Origin: Saxidomus purpurata
Lineage: Eukaryota; Mollusca; Bivalvia; Venerida; Veneridae
Assembly (NCBI GenBank): GCA_022818135.1
Contig: JAFMSR010000009.1
Coordinates: 21,917,159 to 21,981,158, forward strand
Length of the DNA stretch: 64,000 nucleotides
Reading direction: 5' to 3'
A program made the translations under genes and the position numbers. This document shows, in pieces, positions 34,930 through 46,820 of the stretch. Under the pieces are notes generated by a model. The model saw only the letters and a program-made list of their open reading frames with translations. It was not told the DNA's origin and did not search any database. Each line of letters starts with the position of its first letter. Position 1 is the first letter of the stretch.

Positions 34930-35970
34930 TCGTTAGCGCTATTCTAGCATAAATAACATTAAAAAATCATAAAAATGAAAATGAAACGCTCTTACTGGTA
35001 CGACGTTCAATGGTGCGCGGGACAACGTCCGTGTTGTTTACGTCATATTCATGACGTCACCAGCGGTTTTAAAGCCCGGCATTGTTGACGCTGTACATGA
35101 TGTAAGACTTAGAAGACAGGTCCATTGTTTACAATGGCCCAGTACTGCGCATCAATGAAAACGGGTTATAACGGCGCGTGAATCTCCTCGTTAACACACG
35201 TTTTTTCTCCTGTTAAAACACCGGCAAAATGGGCAAAAACAGCACATTTTATTTTAGAATGCTCAATCACCCTAGGGAAATGGGTATACAACTTAAACGA
35301 CGTTGTGACGTCACCGGCACGTGAACGACTTCCTTTCAAATAGCACCACATAAAAGTAGATACATCATAGATTGCATGTGCCAAAACTGACGCTTACATA
35401 CCAATTGATGAATAAGACATCCGTCACATACTGCACACATTCATTTTACGTAATATGAAGAAAGAATAACTTGCGAGACAAAAGTCAACAAAAACAACAT
35501 ATATTCAGCTTCCATTTCCGAAGTTTCGTTTTCATCAAAACATTTCGCTCACTTAATATTTGCAGAACGTCCTCCCCCGTATTGCTGCGATTCCGTGCAA
35601 TGAAGAGAGAATATTTTAGTAGCATTCGGCTTTACGTAAATAATCAAGCAATGTGATGCGTGTTTGCTATGTTCTGAAATCATGAAAATCATCTGCACAT
35701 GATTTTAGAACATAAAAGTATTATTTTATGCAATTATTTTAGAAAGTTCTTCCATTTTGTGAGGGAAACATATCCGCATATTATTGTAACTTTTATCCTT
35801 TGAAATAATTTTGATAGCTTTCTAGCAAACTAATCATTGGAATATGTAACCATATTTTGCACTAGCAGACAGTAAACACATGTATGACATACATGTAAAG
35901 GCTTAACAACAATGATCTGGAAATCTAATTTAGGTGTAATAACTATTTTTCCGAGTCGCCTGTATGTATA
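34930..35970. other. Intronic spacer, nothing coding recognised
   Basis: Contains the GTTAACACACG half-repeat at 35191. The ORFs at 35166-35384 (-) and 35471-35656 (+) have no recognised motif. Confidence 0.35.
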
Positions 35971-35971
35971 T

Positions 35972-36084
35972 GGAAACAAAAAAACAAAAATAATATCAAA
36001 CAGGGAATGCCACGTACCAAAAACGCAGCCTCCCCAAAACGAACCCCACAGCACCCAGAAGTGCACACCACCAACACACACACA

Positions 36085-36124
<40 letters not shown>

Positions 36125-36300
36125 CACACACACGACACACACACACAATCATGTACACACACACATATACACTACCAACACACACTAGCATACAAAGCAA
36201 ACACACGAGGACAAAACGAACAATTAAAGGAACACAGTGGGGCACCGCCTTGGAACGGTCAGTGGCAAAAACACCACTGGGGAGCTTAAACCGGTTTATG
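35972..36300 (-). mobile_element. Retroposon family R1, copy 2, with (CGCA)n expansion
   Basis: Shares the fixed end and about 300 bases with copy 1 at 3234-3890, then ends abruptly at CCGGTTTATGG. Where copy 1 has (CA)n, this copy has a run of about ten CGCA units (36083-36124), so the microsatellite mutated after the copies separated. Confidence 0.7.
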
Positions 36301-37741
36301 GAACTCGCGTATCAAAATACAAGTCGTGAACTGTATTTCAGCGGACGATATTTACACTTTTAGAAGAATAATTTTGTAATGCTTGCTACAAAAGAAAATG
36401 AATGCTGCATTGTAAAGACAATTGAAAGTACCGCGTCGCGTCATTATTATAGAGAATTTGTTGCACGCAAACTGATAAGTATAGTAGAGTTTTCAAACTG
36501 CATCTTCTAAACCGAATTTCTTGAAAATGGTTCAAAGTTACTGTATTGATTTGAATTATGGATGCAGTTATTTGGCCATACAAGACGTGGAAATATTTAC
36601 GGGAAAGAATTATTGGTTATTTGCTCATTCACCTTTTGTACACGCCTGGGCACGCCGAAGAAACACATAACTTACAGATTTGTTCAGCATTGCACCAATG
36701 AATGTCCAGGAACGCTGTCGCGCAGTCGGCATGTTTCAGACAGGACAATCTTTTAGACACGTATAAAAAATTAATCGATTTTTATTTATATATATTTTTT
36801 GTTATTTACTTAAATTCATATTGCAAATATTTATTATTGTAGAAAAAATCACTGCTATTCCTGATTTTGTATTCATTTCAATCATATGCATTGTATCCTT
36901 TTTTTTGGATAAATCTCGCAAATCATAACTATTTGTGCTGTAGGCTTTGGAGTACCGTGATAGAGGATACGTACGGTGCTTTCTGAATTATAACCATTTC
37001 AATAAATTCCCCAGACAAATTTTGTTTACATACAAAACATTTACATACAGAAATGCAAATGGTTTCTTTTAAATGCAGGTTAACATAGTTACCTCTCCAT
37101 ACCATGTGTTTCGAACGTTAAACTGCAACTACGTTTTCTGACTTTTATTTCTAATATGATGTTTTATTCTGTTCATTTTGTATACGTTTTCATCAATGAA
37201 ATGTAAATAAATTTCATTGAAGTGGTGAGTATGATGCCTTTAATTATAATTCCTTGAAACTTCAACGAAATCCATCCACAAATAAGCAAAATAAATGCAT
37301 TTGGACGGATGTTGCGTTAGAAAAGCCTTCAAGTGTATATCGTACTTGTAAAATCATATTTATTTGTAAAACAACATTTATCCTAAATATGATATAATAT
37401 AGTTTTAGGCGTTCACGGCGTTATTATCCTATATACTATTATGACATAAGCTAATGATATCGCTATTTATAAATGTAACAAACACGTTGACAGCTGTCAG
37501 ACAATGTTCGTCTGCTGCAACTGTTGCAATTCAGCAACTCCGATGACACTTTTATTTTTATAATTCATTCAATGGTTATGAATGTTTTGTAACGTTGATT
37601 TAACAGTACATGTACATATAAATTTATCACGTTGTTCCAGTATAAAATATGTACCAATTATGATTCACTAGCAGAAAATTAGCTTTGTCCATCATGTTAT
37701 ACTGGTTATAATGTCATTATCATAACAATTTTATATTTCAG
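36301..37741. other. 3' end of the second long intron; no exon seen
   Basis: AT-rich. It ends in the acceptor TTATATTTCAG at 37731-37741. Confidence 0.4.
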
Positions 37742-40408
37742 TTCTTCAAGACGACTTGATATCTTTATATAGGGACCAGCACCGTACAATTCCACTGTCG
37801 CCTTTAATAGAAGAAGACACACCCCTTCTGAAATTCTATGTGATGCCTGAAATTTGGTCTGTAAACGTTAAGCGGACAGGCAAGCGGACAGGCGATGACG
37901 TGAAGGAAGAAAAAACACCGGTCACACCATTTCGAAATGTGTTCTATAATGAAAACAGAATTTGCCGTAACATATATTTGACAGCAGATGCTGGACTCGG
38001 TAAAACTGCACTTAGCAAGCGACTTGCTTTAACATGGTGTCATGCTAAGCAACCACGTCCAGAAGATGAACAGTATTTCTCAAAGGATGAAATTCAAGCC
38101 ATGGACGAATTTCGTTTCGTTTTCTTGCTGTTTTTACGCGAGAGTTCAAGTAAATGCTGCATTGATGACCTTATATTGAAGCAAGTTATGTCACAACTTT
38201 ATCATCGGAATGCACGTGAAAATCTGGACACTATACTATTTAAGGAAAGATGTCTAGTTATATTAGACGGTCTTGACGAATGGTGCCACCCATCTAATTC
38301 CTGCGAGCACTCGGAGAGTTCCATTCCACATCGGAAAGCCTGGCAACAAACTGCAGTCCTGACAACTACTAGACCATGGAAACTGAGCGTGAGTGGTCTG
38401 CATTCAAGTCAAATCGGCCAGAAACTGGAAATTAAGGGACTCAACCAGAGGTCAGCCAACGCACTAAAAAAATCAGTGATTTTTCATTTGTTCGCTGATA
38501 AAAATGTATATGAAGTACAGCAAGATGTAGAAGAGTTTACAAGAACTTTAAAGGCAAAACAAATTTTGGATCTTGAAACTATACCGCTTCTTTTAATGTA
38601 CATGCTTTTTTTTGTGGTGCAACAAAATAGAACTAGAACACTCTCTCTGTGATTTATACAGTCAGATAACAGAACTTTTGCTTTCAAGAACCGTGCGAAA
38701 CTATCAGAAATTATCACCAAAAGTTGATCATCAGGATGATATCCCACAATGTTTGAGCCAGCAAACACATTGCACACAATTCTACTCACTTTTAAAAGAC
38801 TTGGGACAATTAGCATATCAAACTTTATTCAGGGAAACAAGAGCAGAAAACACGCTTGTATTTGACAGTTCCGAAGCCGAACTCTGTCTTAACAAAGAGT
38901 GTTTAACTTTCTGTCTAAAAACGGGAATTATAACACAAAGTAAAGTTCCAGGAACACTGTTACAACAGAAATCAAAAGTGTCATTTGCACATAAAACAGT
39001 GCAGGAATATTTCGCAGCATTATACATTCGCTCCACACCTGATCAAACCTCAGTGCCAGAAACAGTGCTATCAAAATGTACATGTGTCGAAGACATTTTA
39101 GAAATGTCGAAAATTCTCATATTTCTGAGTGGTTTCAATGCGAACGTGTCAACTTCAATTTCATGCGAGCTGATGAAAATTATAGATCAGGATGAAATAA
39201 CACGTGAATATAGAAGCAGTCTTGGTGAGAGCGAGCCCCTTAAACAATTCCAGGACATGTGTATTTCATGTTGTAAGGAACTACCGCACGAAACGGAAGT
39301 CAGTTTTTGTTTACAAGACGTGTTTATTGGTGACAGCTGTCAACAAGAACAATACCGTGAAAATCTCAAACAATTGACATCGAGAAACAAACAGAATATT
39401 AGATCACTTTATATTAACATTGATGACGCACCCTACAGCAGTGCACAGGAAGTTATTGAATATTTCGCACTCAGTGACCTGGAAAACATCGAGAAAATAC
39501 ACTACATTGGAGAATATAATGACCGCGATATTTTACCATTGTTGAAAAGGTCAGTTCAAAGTTTGGCTTTATCGTGTAGTGAAAGTTCTTGGTCTGATTT
39601 ACTGTATGAGAAAGTGACAAGTTTACAGAACTTAGAAGCCATACATATCGGCGAGTTTAAAATGAGCCACGAACAGTTGACATTTTTGTATGAATATATA
39701 TCACATAGACATTGCATGCGCGAGATTGAGCTGTTGTATTTAAAATGTTCTGATCACGGGCGGGATTCCTGTACTGAAAGCGAGGATTCCTGTACTGACA
39801 GCGAGGATTCCTGTACTGACAGCGAGGATTCCTGTACTGGATACAGCTTAGAGTTGTCTAAAAATTCACAGCTAAGGGTGATAGGACTCGACAGTATACC
39901 TGTGTCAGAATTGAACATTAATATGTCGTCGCTAGAGAAGTGTGAGCTACGGGGTTTATCTAACCCAGATCTTCTGTTGCACTTTATAAATTGTGTTCCA
40001 GCAGACAGTCAAGTAGACAGATTCGTGTGCTATGATCTAAAATCTTCTGCCGCCATTGAAACAATACAGCAAACATTACCTTTGTTAGAGCACGTGAAAA
40101 GCGTGTTGTTGTGGGACATCAATCTCGGTAACATAAACCTGTTCACGTCTGAGATGGTAAACATTCATGGTATTGCTTTTTTCGGTGTGACAATGCCAGC
40201 TTCCTTACTACGTGCAATAGTTACCGTGCTACAACAACTTACACAAACAGTTACAGTAGATATACGGTGCTGTCATATAACACCAGAAAGTGAGCTTGTT
40301 ACAGTGAAAGAAGAAATCAATCAATCGTCACAGTTTAGGGTCATGAGGGACTGGGAGGGCAGGCGTGGGAAAGACTTTGCGTTTAAAACAATCAAAGATG
40401 GCGATTAG
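37742..40408 (+). CDS. Terminal exon of HEPN-NACHT gene: NLR-like NACHT NTPase with C-terminal LRR-like region (one-base frameshift)
   Basis: A large last exon after acceptor TATATTTCAG, entering in phase 1 as required by the 28833 donor. The first frame encodes a NACHT domain: Walker A TADAGLGKTAL (about 37981-38010), Walker B CLVILDGLDEW (38251-38283) and a TTRPW sensor block (38370-38384). At 38606-38613 a T8 run shifts the frame and a stop follows at 38650. Removing one T joins it to the second frame, open to the TAG at 40406, giving about 887 codons. The second frame continues exactly as a NACHT protein should: a helical region with SFAHKTVQEYFAALY (about 38980-39027), then an irregular leucine-rich region. 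A 7-residue repeat (SEDSCTD) lies at 39770-39840. NACHT proteins are nucleotide-driven oligomerising switches, here probably innate-immune (inference). Confidence 0.85.
39768..39842 (+). repeat. 21-bp coding minisatellite in the LRR-like region
   Basis: The unit GAGGATTCCTGTACTGACAGC is present about 3.5 times in frame and encodes acidic, Cys-containing heptads (D-S-C-T-D-S-E). Copies differ by one or two bases, indicating recent expansion. Confidence 0.9.
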
Positions 40409-40424
40409 AAACAAACATTATTGG

Positions 40425-40800
40425 CACACGACTCGGATGAACATATGTACTATTTGTGTTGATTGAATGAATAACACGGCATAATTGTTATACACACGGC
40501 ATATGTGTTGATATAATTAATAACACGGCATATTGTAATACACGCGGCATATGTGTAGATAATTAAATAGATAACAATGTAAACAAGTCAATAATAATTT
40601 TATTGTTTTATTATTTTATTAGATTCAGTTGTCAAATTATTTATAGACTAACAATGTAATTTAGTACTTCTAGATTATTTCTTTAAAAAAAACTTTTGAT
40701 TATAGAATAAAAGAGTGCACACTGCACGGTATCAATGACAATGTTGCCACTATTTAAAGACAGAGAAGAATCTATTTCAATAAAATATTCAATGCAACTT
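40425..40800 (+). promoter_or_regulatory. 3' UTR of the NACHT gene with tandem ACACGGCATA units and poly(A) signals
   Basis: AACACGGCATA / CACGGCATATGTG units occur four times between 40470 and 40555 (two ~65-bp doublets). AATAAA hexamers lie at about 40707 and 40781. The end of transcription cannot be fixed without RNA data. Confidence 0.45.
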
Positions 40801-40869
40801 GTCCTAAATCAGTTGTCAAAAAATGCTTTCTAGTGGCAAGGAAGGGGAGACATGTAAAATATATGAATT

Positions 40870-41230
40870 CATGTTGGATTTTCAACAAATTTTCAGGGGA
40901 GCATCGGTTTAAAGACTAGTTGTACATATTACAATTAAAGGTGATTCAGTCAAAGGGCCAAGCTCAAAGGGGCCTGAAACTTTTTTTCTGTTTTTCACCT
41001 CCAAAATCTGTCCACAAATTATTTTTGATGGATAAAGTTTACCAAACTTTCAAGGAAGCATCAGTATAAAGTGTAGATGTGCATATTATAATTTGGGGTC
41101 ATAAAGTTCAAGGTCAATGTCACAGGGGCCTGAATTGGGGAAAACTTGTCCGCTCTTCATCTCCCAAACACCTTGTCAGATTTTTATCAAACTTGCAAGA
41201 AGCATTTATCAGTATGAAGTCAGGAGTTGT
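40870..41230. repeat. AGGTCA-type dispersed repeat, three diverged units
   Basis: GCATC(G/A)GTATAAAG-like blocks at 40901, 41058 and 41201 with CACAGGGGCCTGAA and TTCAAGGTCAATGTCACAG (41107). Same family style as 26285-26700. Confidence 0.6.
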
Positions 41231-42080
41231 GCATACATGTACATGCAACTTTACGCATTACTCATTATTCAGTCACGCTCCCCAGTCAGCTGTAAGTCGG
41301 TTACTATAGAAACGCTGGTAATTGTTTTCCGTCTTTCTGAGAAAATAACCATTTTGTGAAAACTTGTATGACGAATTAAAGTTTGTATGTACGAAACATC
41401 AAATTAAACTATCGAGTAATTAAAGAAATATAGCAACAGTCCGGTTAATTCTGGATCACCCCGTACAACAGTTGATTAGCAGCTGCTAAAAAGTTTATTT
41501 TCTTTTCGAAAGATCAGTTTTTTCTGAAACAACATAAAAAGTATCCTTCAGGTAAAATTGTTTAAAAACTGGTTTCCTAAATGATATGTTTTAGTTTTCT
41601 ATATTGGAATGAGGAGAACTGGACCATAGCCTGTCGAAATGTTCACCGAACGCATAAAGATCATTCTAGCATTTTAATTTAATTTCAAATTATGATGAAA
41701 TGATTTTGAAGGCAAGATATTTATTCTATTGTGAGTTATATCCTGTTTCTGAGGTATCAACTATTTGAATTATCTTGTTAAATGATTGCATAAGGACCAC
41801 AAAATCTGACCGATTGTTTTTAAAGTTGAGTTTGCCTAAATTGTATTAATATCTACACATTTATTGAAGAAATTCTCTTCAAATACGAGGTGATCAGTCG
41901 ACGAAAGATTTACAAGAGTTTAAGAGTTTTTTTTAGGATCTTGCTATTGAAAAAGAGTTATAAAACGGATTTGACGAGCACTCCATTTTTTCAATATATT
42001 TACCTATTTGAATTTATATCAGATGGTTTGATAAAGTCATAAGATACATTCTAAATGATGTCATAGATTTTTTTGTGAAA

Positions 42081-42403
42081 AATGCGAATCACGCCGATCA
42101 ACCGGTTAATCCGAAACCCGATTGATAAAAGAAATCATATTAACGGTTTTCCCGGCAACTCAGACTGGGTGTGTATTTTTCGTATTTTTAACCGGTACTT
42201 ATTTTCGTTACAGCAACTGGTATATATTGTTGCAAAAAAGGACAGGGTATCTCATGCAAATATCCAGCGAAAATGCGTTATTAAGTGGAAAAAACTCTAT
42301 GTAAACACGACTTTCTACATTATTTCGTGTTTTACCATTAATAAAACCACTTCTTAACAAACGTCAGAAAATTTAGCAAAACAGTAATAAACATCCATCA
42401 TTT
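42081..42403 (+). repeat. Left arm of a long inverted repeat
   Basis: About 320 bases whose reverse complement is found, with roughly 70-75% identity by eye, in 47291-47538 followed by 43366-43466. Shared blocks include GATCAACCGGTT, ACCCGATTG, CTGGGTGTGTATTTTTCGTA and GGACAGGGTATCT. ORFs through it are not conserved between arms. Confidence 0.8.
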
Positions 42404-43365
42404 ATATGTAAGTCTGCCAATTATCATTGCCCAGTCCCTTGTTTTTAGAAAGATACATGTTAAAATTAAAAGGGTCAATAATTTTCAGTATACATTTAAA
42501 TATTGTTTTATTACTGTATGTCTTTCTTTTCAAGTACATACTAGTTTTTGCAGGTACATAATTTATTAGTTTTTGCATTGTCTTCCTGTCTATCATTCTT
42601 GCATTTTTGGCCTTTTCAGATAGCTTTGAAATTCGGAAAACAGTAATAAGTTTTTTTCAATTTCTAATTGAAACATATAGTCCGCTAGGAACCAAAACTT
42701 GTAACGGAGAAAACTTCGCTTGTTCCTAAAGTGAGAAACGGGAAAAAATGTTTTTCGGTTAGTATATGAAATTTGGAACATCTCGCATGTAAGTGTGAAA
42801 ATGTGTTCCATAGTTGAAGGAGCGCATACATCACCTACTGACAGAAGTAGAAATCTTAACAACATACTCAAATGGTGATAATGGTGTTTTCAAAGGGACA
42901 ACAATTAGTGACGACAAAGTAATGGTAGTTGTACACTTATCTATATTAGTTTTTTACTTTTTGTTTGACTGATAATGATAGTGCTAAAGTTATTACCCGG
43001 ACAAACAAATTCACAAGTTAGATAATTAAGACATATACAGGTATAGTAATGGTTCTGTTATACTTTACTTTCACTATGTGACAAATGTAAAGATTCATAT
43101 TCGACATCCTTCAAGATTGTCTAAGATATTAGCTTCTATTGCAACGGAACGCTGAAATAGGTAAAACATATCTCCTAAATCGATGCAAGAGATATGTTTC
43201 CTGTGTTTCAACTGCTCCTTGTTGCTATATCTGTGATCGAAGGTGAAAGTCAATTACTTTTGAAAGATACAATTGCCAAATAAAGTAAAATACAAAGAGC
43301 AGAGATACGGATGAACAGACAAACGGACATAGCGTGCGTTCGTGCGTACGTGTGTGTGTGTGAAG
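42404..43365. other. Loop between the inverted arms
   Basis: About 960 bases of AT-rich sequence ending in a GTGCGTACGTGTGTGTG microsatellite (43335-43362). Minus-strand ORFs of 64 and 92 codons (42402-42871) abut but show no recognised motif. If the arms are termini of one element, this is its internal region. Confidence 0.45.
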
Positions 43366-43466
43366 CTGAAAAATGCTTCAAATGTTTGTTATTATTTTAC
43401 TAAATTTGTTGACGTTGGTAAAGGAACTGTCAATACATTATTTATGATAAAATACGAAAATATGTA
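43366..43466 (-). repeat. Right arm of the long inverted repeat, inner part (split by LINE)
   Basis: Its reverse complement aligns with 42315-42403 of the left arm (for example AAATTTAGTAAAATAATAAC against AAATTTAGCAAAACAGTAAT). The alignment continues without a gap at 47291 once the LINE is removed. Confidence 0.75.
43458..43466 (+). repeat. Target-site duplication, left copy (AAATATGTA)
   Basis: AAATATGTA here and at 47282-47290. The uninterrupted inverted arm (reverse complement of about 42300-42330) contains a single diverged copy of this site, as expected for the empty target. Confidence 0.85.
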
Positions 43467-46400
43467 TAAAAAATAGGTATGCAAGAAATGGGTCAGGTGG
43501 AGTATGTCTACTTGTGAAACAGTCAATGTTCGAAGTTTTTAATGTCAGTATTTTAGATGATGTCTATGAAGGTATTTTATGGGTAAATTTTAAAGCGTTA
43601 TATGGCAATACAAGTTTTAGTATATGTGTTTGCTATTTACCTCCAATGGGGTCTTCTCGCTATGTTAATGCAAATGACTTCTTTGATGAATTATTAACAG
43701 ATATTTTCGAGTACCAAAAATTAGGACCGTTTTGTATTTGCGGTGACTTCAACTCAAGAATAGCAGATCTACCAGATTTTATTGAAGGTTGTGATTTTCT
43801 ACCAGAACGAAATGTAATAGATTTTACAAAAAATGCATATGGTGAACTTTTTTGTAATTTTCTAGTTGACAGTAATTGTTGTGTATTAAATGGCAGGACT
43901 GATAAAAATAATGATTATACTTGTATCTCAAGCAAGGGTCTTTCTGTGGTTGACTATATTGCTGTACCTTATGAAAATATTGACATGTTTTCAGATTTCA
44001 CAGTTAAACGAGTGACTGAACTGGCTAGGCCAGGGACAGATAATAGAAGTATGCCAGATCATTCCGTTTTGACATGTAATTTTTCTTGTAAAGAAACTTT
44101 GTCTTTAAACAAAGATAGTAGCAGGTCTATGTTGAAAAAAAATAAAACAGTATATGATACTCAAAATATACCACTTGAGTTCTGTAATAATGATGTATTT
44201 TACACAGAGGTTATGCAGAAAATTGATACTCTACAAACAAATGTAAATGAACAATGTGTTGTTGATAATTTTTTTTGAAACATTATGTGAAGGTATTAAA
44301 AATCAAATGAAAACAAGTCTTCCAAGTAGAAATTTTGTGATAAAATTCAGCCGTAATAATAAAAAAAGAAAAGTACGAAAGGAATGGTGGAGTGAAGAGC
44401 TACAGGGTCTGTGGAATGTAATGTGTGTGGCAGAAAGTAACTGGGTTAAATGTAAATCAGCTGCAAAACCACGTCTTAAGCATATTTTTGTGGAAAACAG
44501 GAAAATATTTGATAAAAATGTTCAAAAAGCAAAACGTCGTTATTGGGTAGAATTACAAGAAAAATTGATAGATGAAGCTCGATGTAATAAGGTAGATTTT
44601 TGGAAAACAATTGGTAGACTAGGTGTTAGAGATAACAGAACTAGTTCTGTACCTTTTGAAGTTGAAGATGAAAATGGTAATTTAACTAGTGATGCTGAAA
44701 AGGTATTTTGTAAATGGAAAACAGAATTTAGCAACCTTTTAAATGCTGATTCAGAACTAAATTTAGATAGTCAGGTTTCGCAAGATAATTTTAGTAATTT
44801 TGGTAGAGAAGATATCCATAGCGAGCAGCATTATGTTCAGTTCTCATTGTCAGATGTAAAGAAAGCTGTTTTTAATGTTAAAAAGAACAGAGCTATGGGA
44901 TACGATGAGTTACCAGTGGATGTATTAAAAAATGAACAGGTTATATACTGTCTACATGAGTTGTTTAATTATTGCTACAGTAAAGGAAAAATTCCAAAAA
45001 GTTGGGGCAAAAGTATATTAAACCCAATTCCTAAGAGTTCTACTAGTAACATCTATGACCCTTTGTCTTACAGAGGTATTACTATTACACCTATTGTATA
45101 CAAAATTTATTGTTCCTTGCTTAACGAGAAACTAACTGCATGCATTGAATCAGAAAATGTTCTGTTTGAAGGTCAAAATGGGTTCAGAAAGAATAGAAGT
45201 ACGATAGATCATCTCTCAACACTAACAAATGTAATTGAAACAAGGAAAAAGAAGAAGTTATCAACGTTTTGTGCGTTCATTGATCTACGTAAAGCGTACG
45301 ACTCAGTTAACCGTCAAATTCTATGGAGTAAACTAAGTGATACTCCAATTAATGATCAGTTATTTAAAGCTATACAATCTATATATGATAATGTGGTTTG
45401 TTCAGTTAGAATAAATGGCTTTAATACTGACTGGTTCTCTGTTAAAACTGGACTAAAACAAGGTTGTTCATTGTCCCCAATGCTCTTTAATATATACATC
45501 AATGATCTGGCAACCAAAATTGATGCCCTTGGAAAAGGTGTAGTCATAGAAGGTCAAAATATATCAATCCTACTGTTTGCAGATGATATTGTTTTAATGG
45601 CAGAAAATGTGGAAGATCTACAGTGTATGTTGAATGAACTTAACACTTGGTGTAAAGAAAACAAAATGTCTATTAATGTTAGTAAATCAAATATTGTTCA
45701 TTTTAGAAATGAGTCTGTGGGAAAAAGTATTTTTGATTTTAAATGTGGTAATGAAAGTATGAAGTATGTTTCACAGTATAAATACCTAGGTATAGTTTTA
45801 ACAGAACACTTGAATTATACAGTAACAGCCAAAACAGTTGCACAGTCAGCTAATAGGGCTCTAGGACTACTTATTGCCAAATCAAAAGCAGTTGGAGGTT
45901 TCCCATATGAAGCATTCACAAAATTATTTGAGGCAACTGTTGTGCCAGTTATAACATATGGAGCCTCAATATGGGGAAATGAAGAATTCAGTTGCATAAA
46001 TGCAGTTCAACATAGGGCAGCTAGGTATTTTTTAAACGTAGGAAAGTATACGCCAAATGCAGCTGTTAATGGAGATATAGGCTGGACACCAATGAGCTGT
46101 AAAATAAAGAAGTGTATTATTTATCAATGGTGCAGACTTGTTAATATGAATAGAAATAGGATAAATAGACAAGTGTTCCAGTGGTCATACTCTTGTAAAG
46201 GTAGAAATTGTAGAAATTGGTGCTTCAAAGTTTGTAATATGTTTTTAAAGTATGAGTTAGATGGTTGCACCAGTACAGATACATTTATGTGTAAGAAATT
46301 CATCTCAGACAAAGTACTTTCAGATAGTTTTGAGGAATACAAAAATTCCTGGTCCCAAGAAATCAATAGAGTCAATGCTCAAAGAGGTGAAGGCCAGAAT

Positions 46401-46820
46401 AAGTTAAGATTCTATAGAAAATTCAAACAAACTTATGAAGTAGAACCCTATTGTTGTAAAGTGTTAAATAGAAGACACAGAGGTGCTTTAGCAAAATTTA
46501 GAAGTGGAACTGCACCAATAAATATTGAAATTGGTAGATATACTAATGTACCACTTGAATCAAGAAAGTGTTTACATTGCAATAGCTTAGGAATAAGTGT
46601 TTTAGAAGATGAGAAACATGTAATTTTTGACTGTCCCTTATATTTTGATATTAGGAGTAAACTTGTACACGAGGCCAGTAATCAGTTTGAACATTTTGAT
46701 GATCTTGACACTGATTTGAAATTGAAACATCTATTGTCAGACAGTAATATTGTTAATTTAACTGCCAAAACCTGCTACCAAATGCTAGGAAAACGCAGAG
46801 AGAACATTTACAGTAACTAA
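43467..46820 (+). CDS. LINE ORF2: APE endonuclease + reverse transcriptase, N-terminally truncated, one frameshift
   Basis: Open from the element's first base (ARNGSGGVCLLVK), so the true start is lost by truncation. The APE part includes ICGDFNSRI (about 43735-43762), DYIAVP near 43950 and MPDHSVL (about 44052-44072), the Asp-His end of the nuclease. At 44269-44276 a T8 run shifts the frame and gives a stop at 44276-44278; one T fewer would read on into the 857-codon second part. That part has the RT domain: AFIDLRKAYDSV (about 45272-45310), GLKQGCSLSPMLFN (about 45448-45490) and the catalytic FADD (about 45577-45588), all intact. The C-terminus carries a C-x2-C...H...C block (CLHCNS...HVIFDCP, about 46568-46640), probably nucleic-acid binding. 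Apart from the T8 there are no lesions, so the insertion is recent. Confidence 0.9.

Noticed and set aside
44269..44276. Programmed ribosomal frameshift in the LINE
   Set aside because: The change needed is +1 in a bare T8 run, while retroelement slippage on such runs is normally -1; an indel is simpler.
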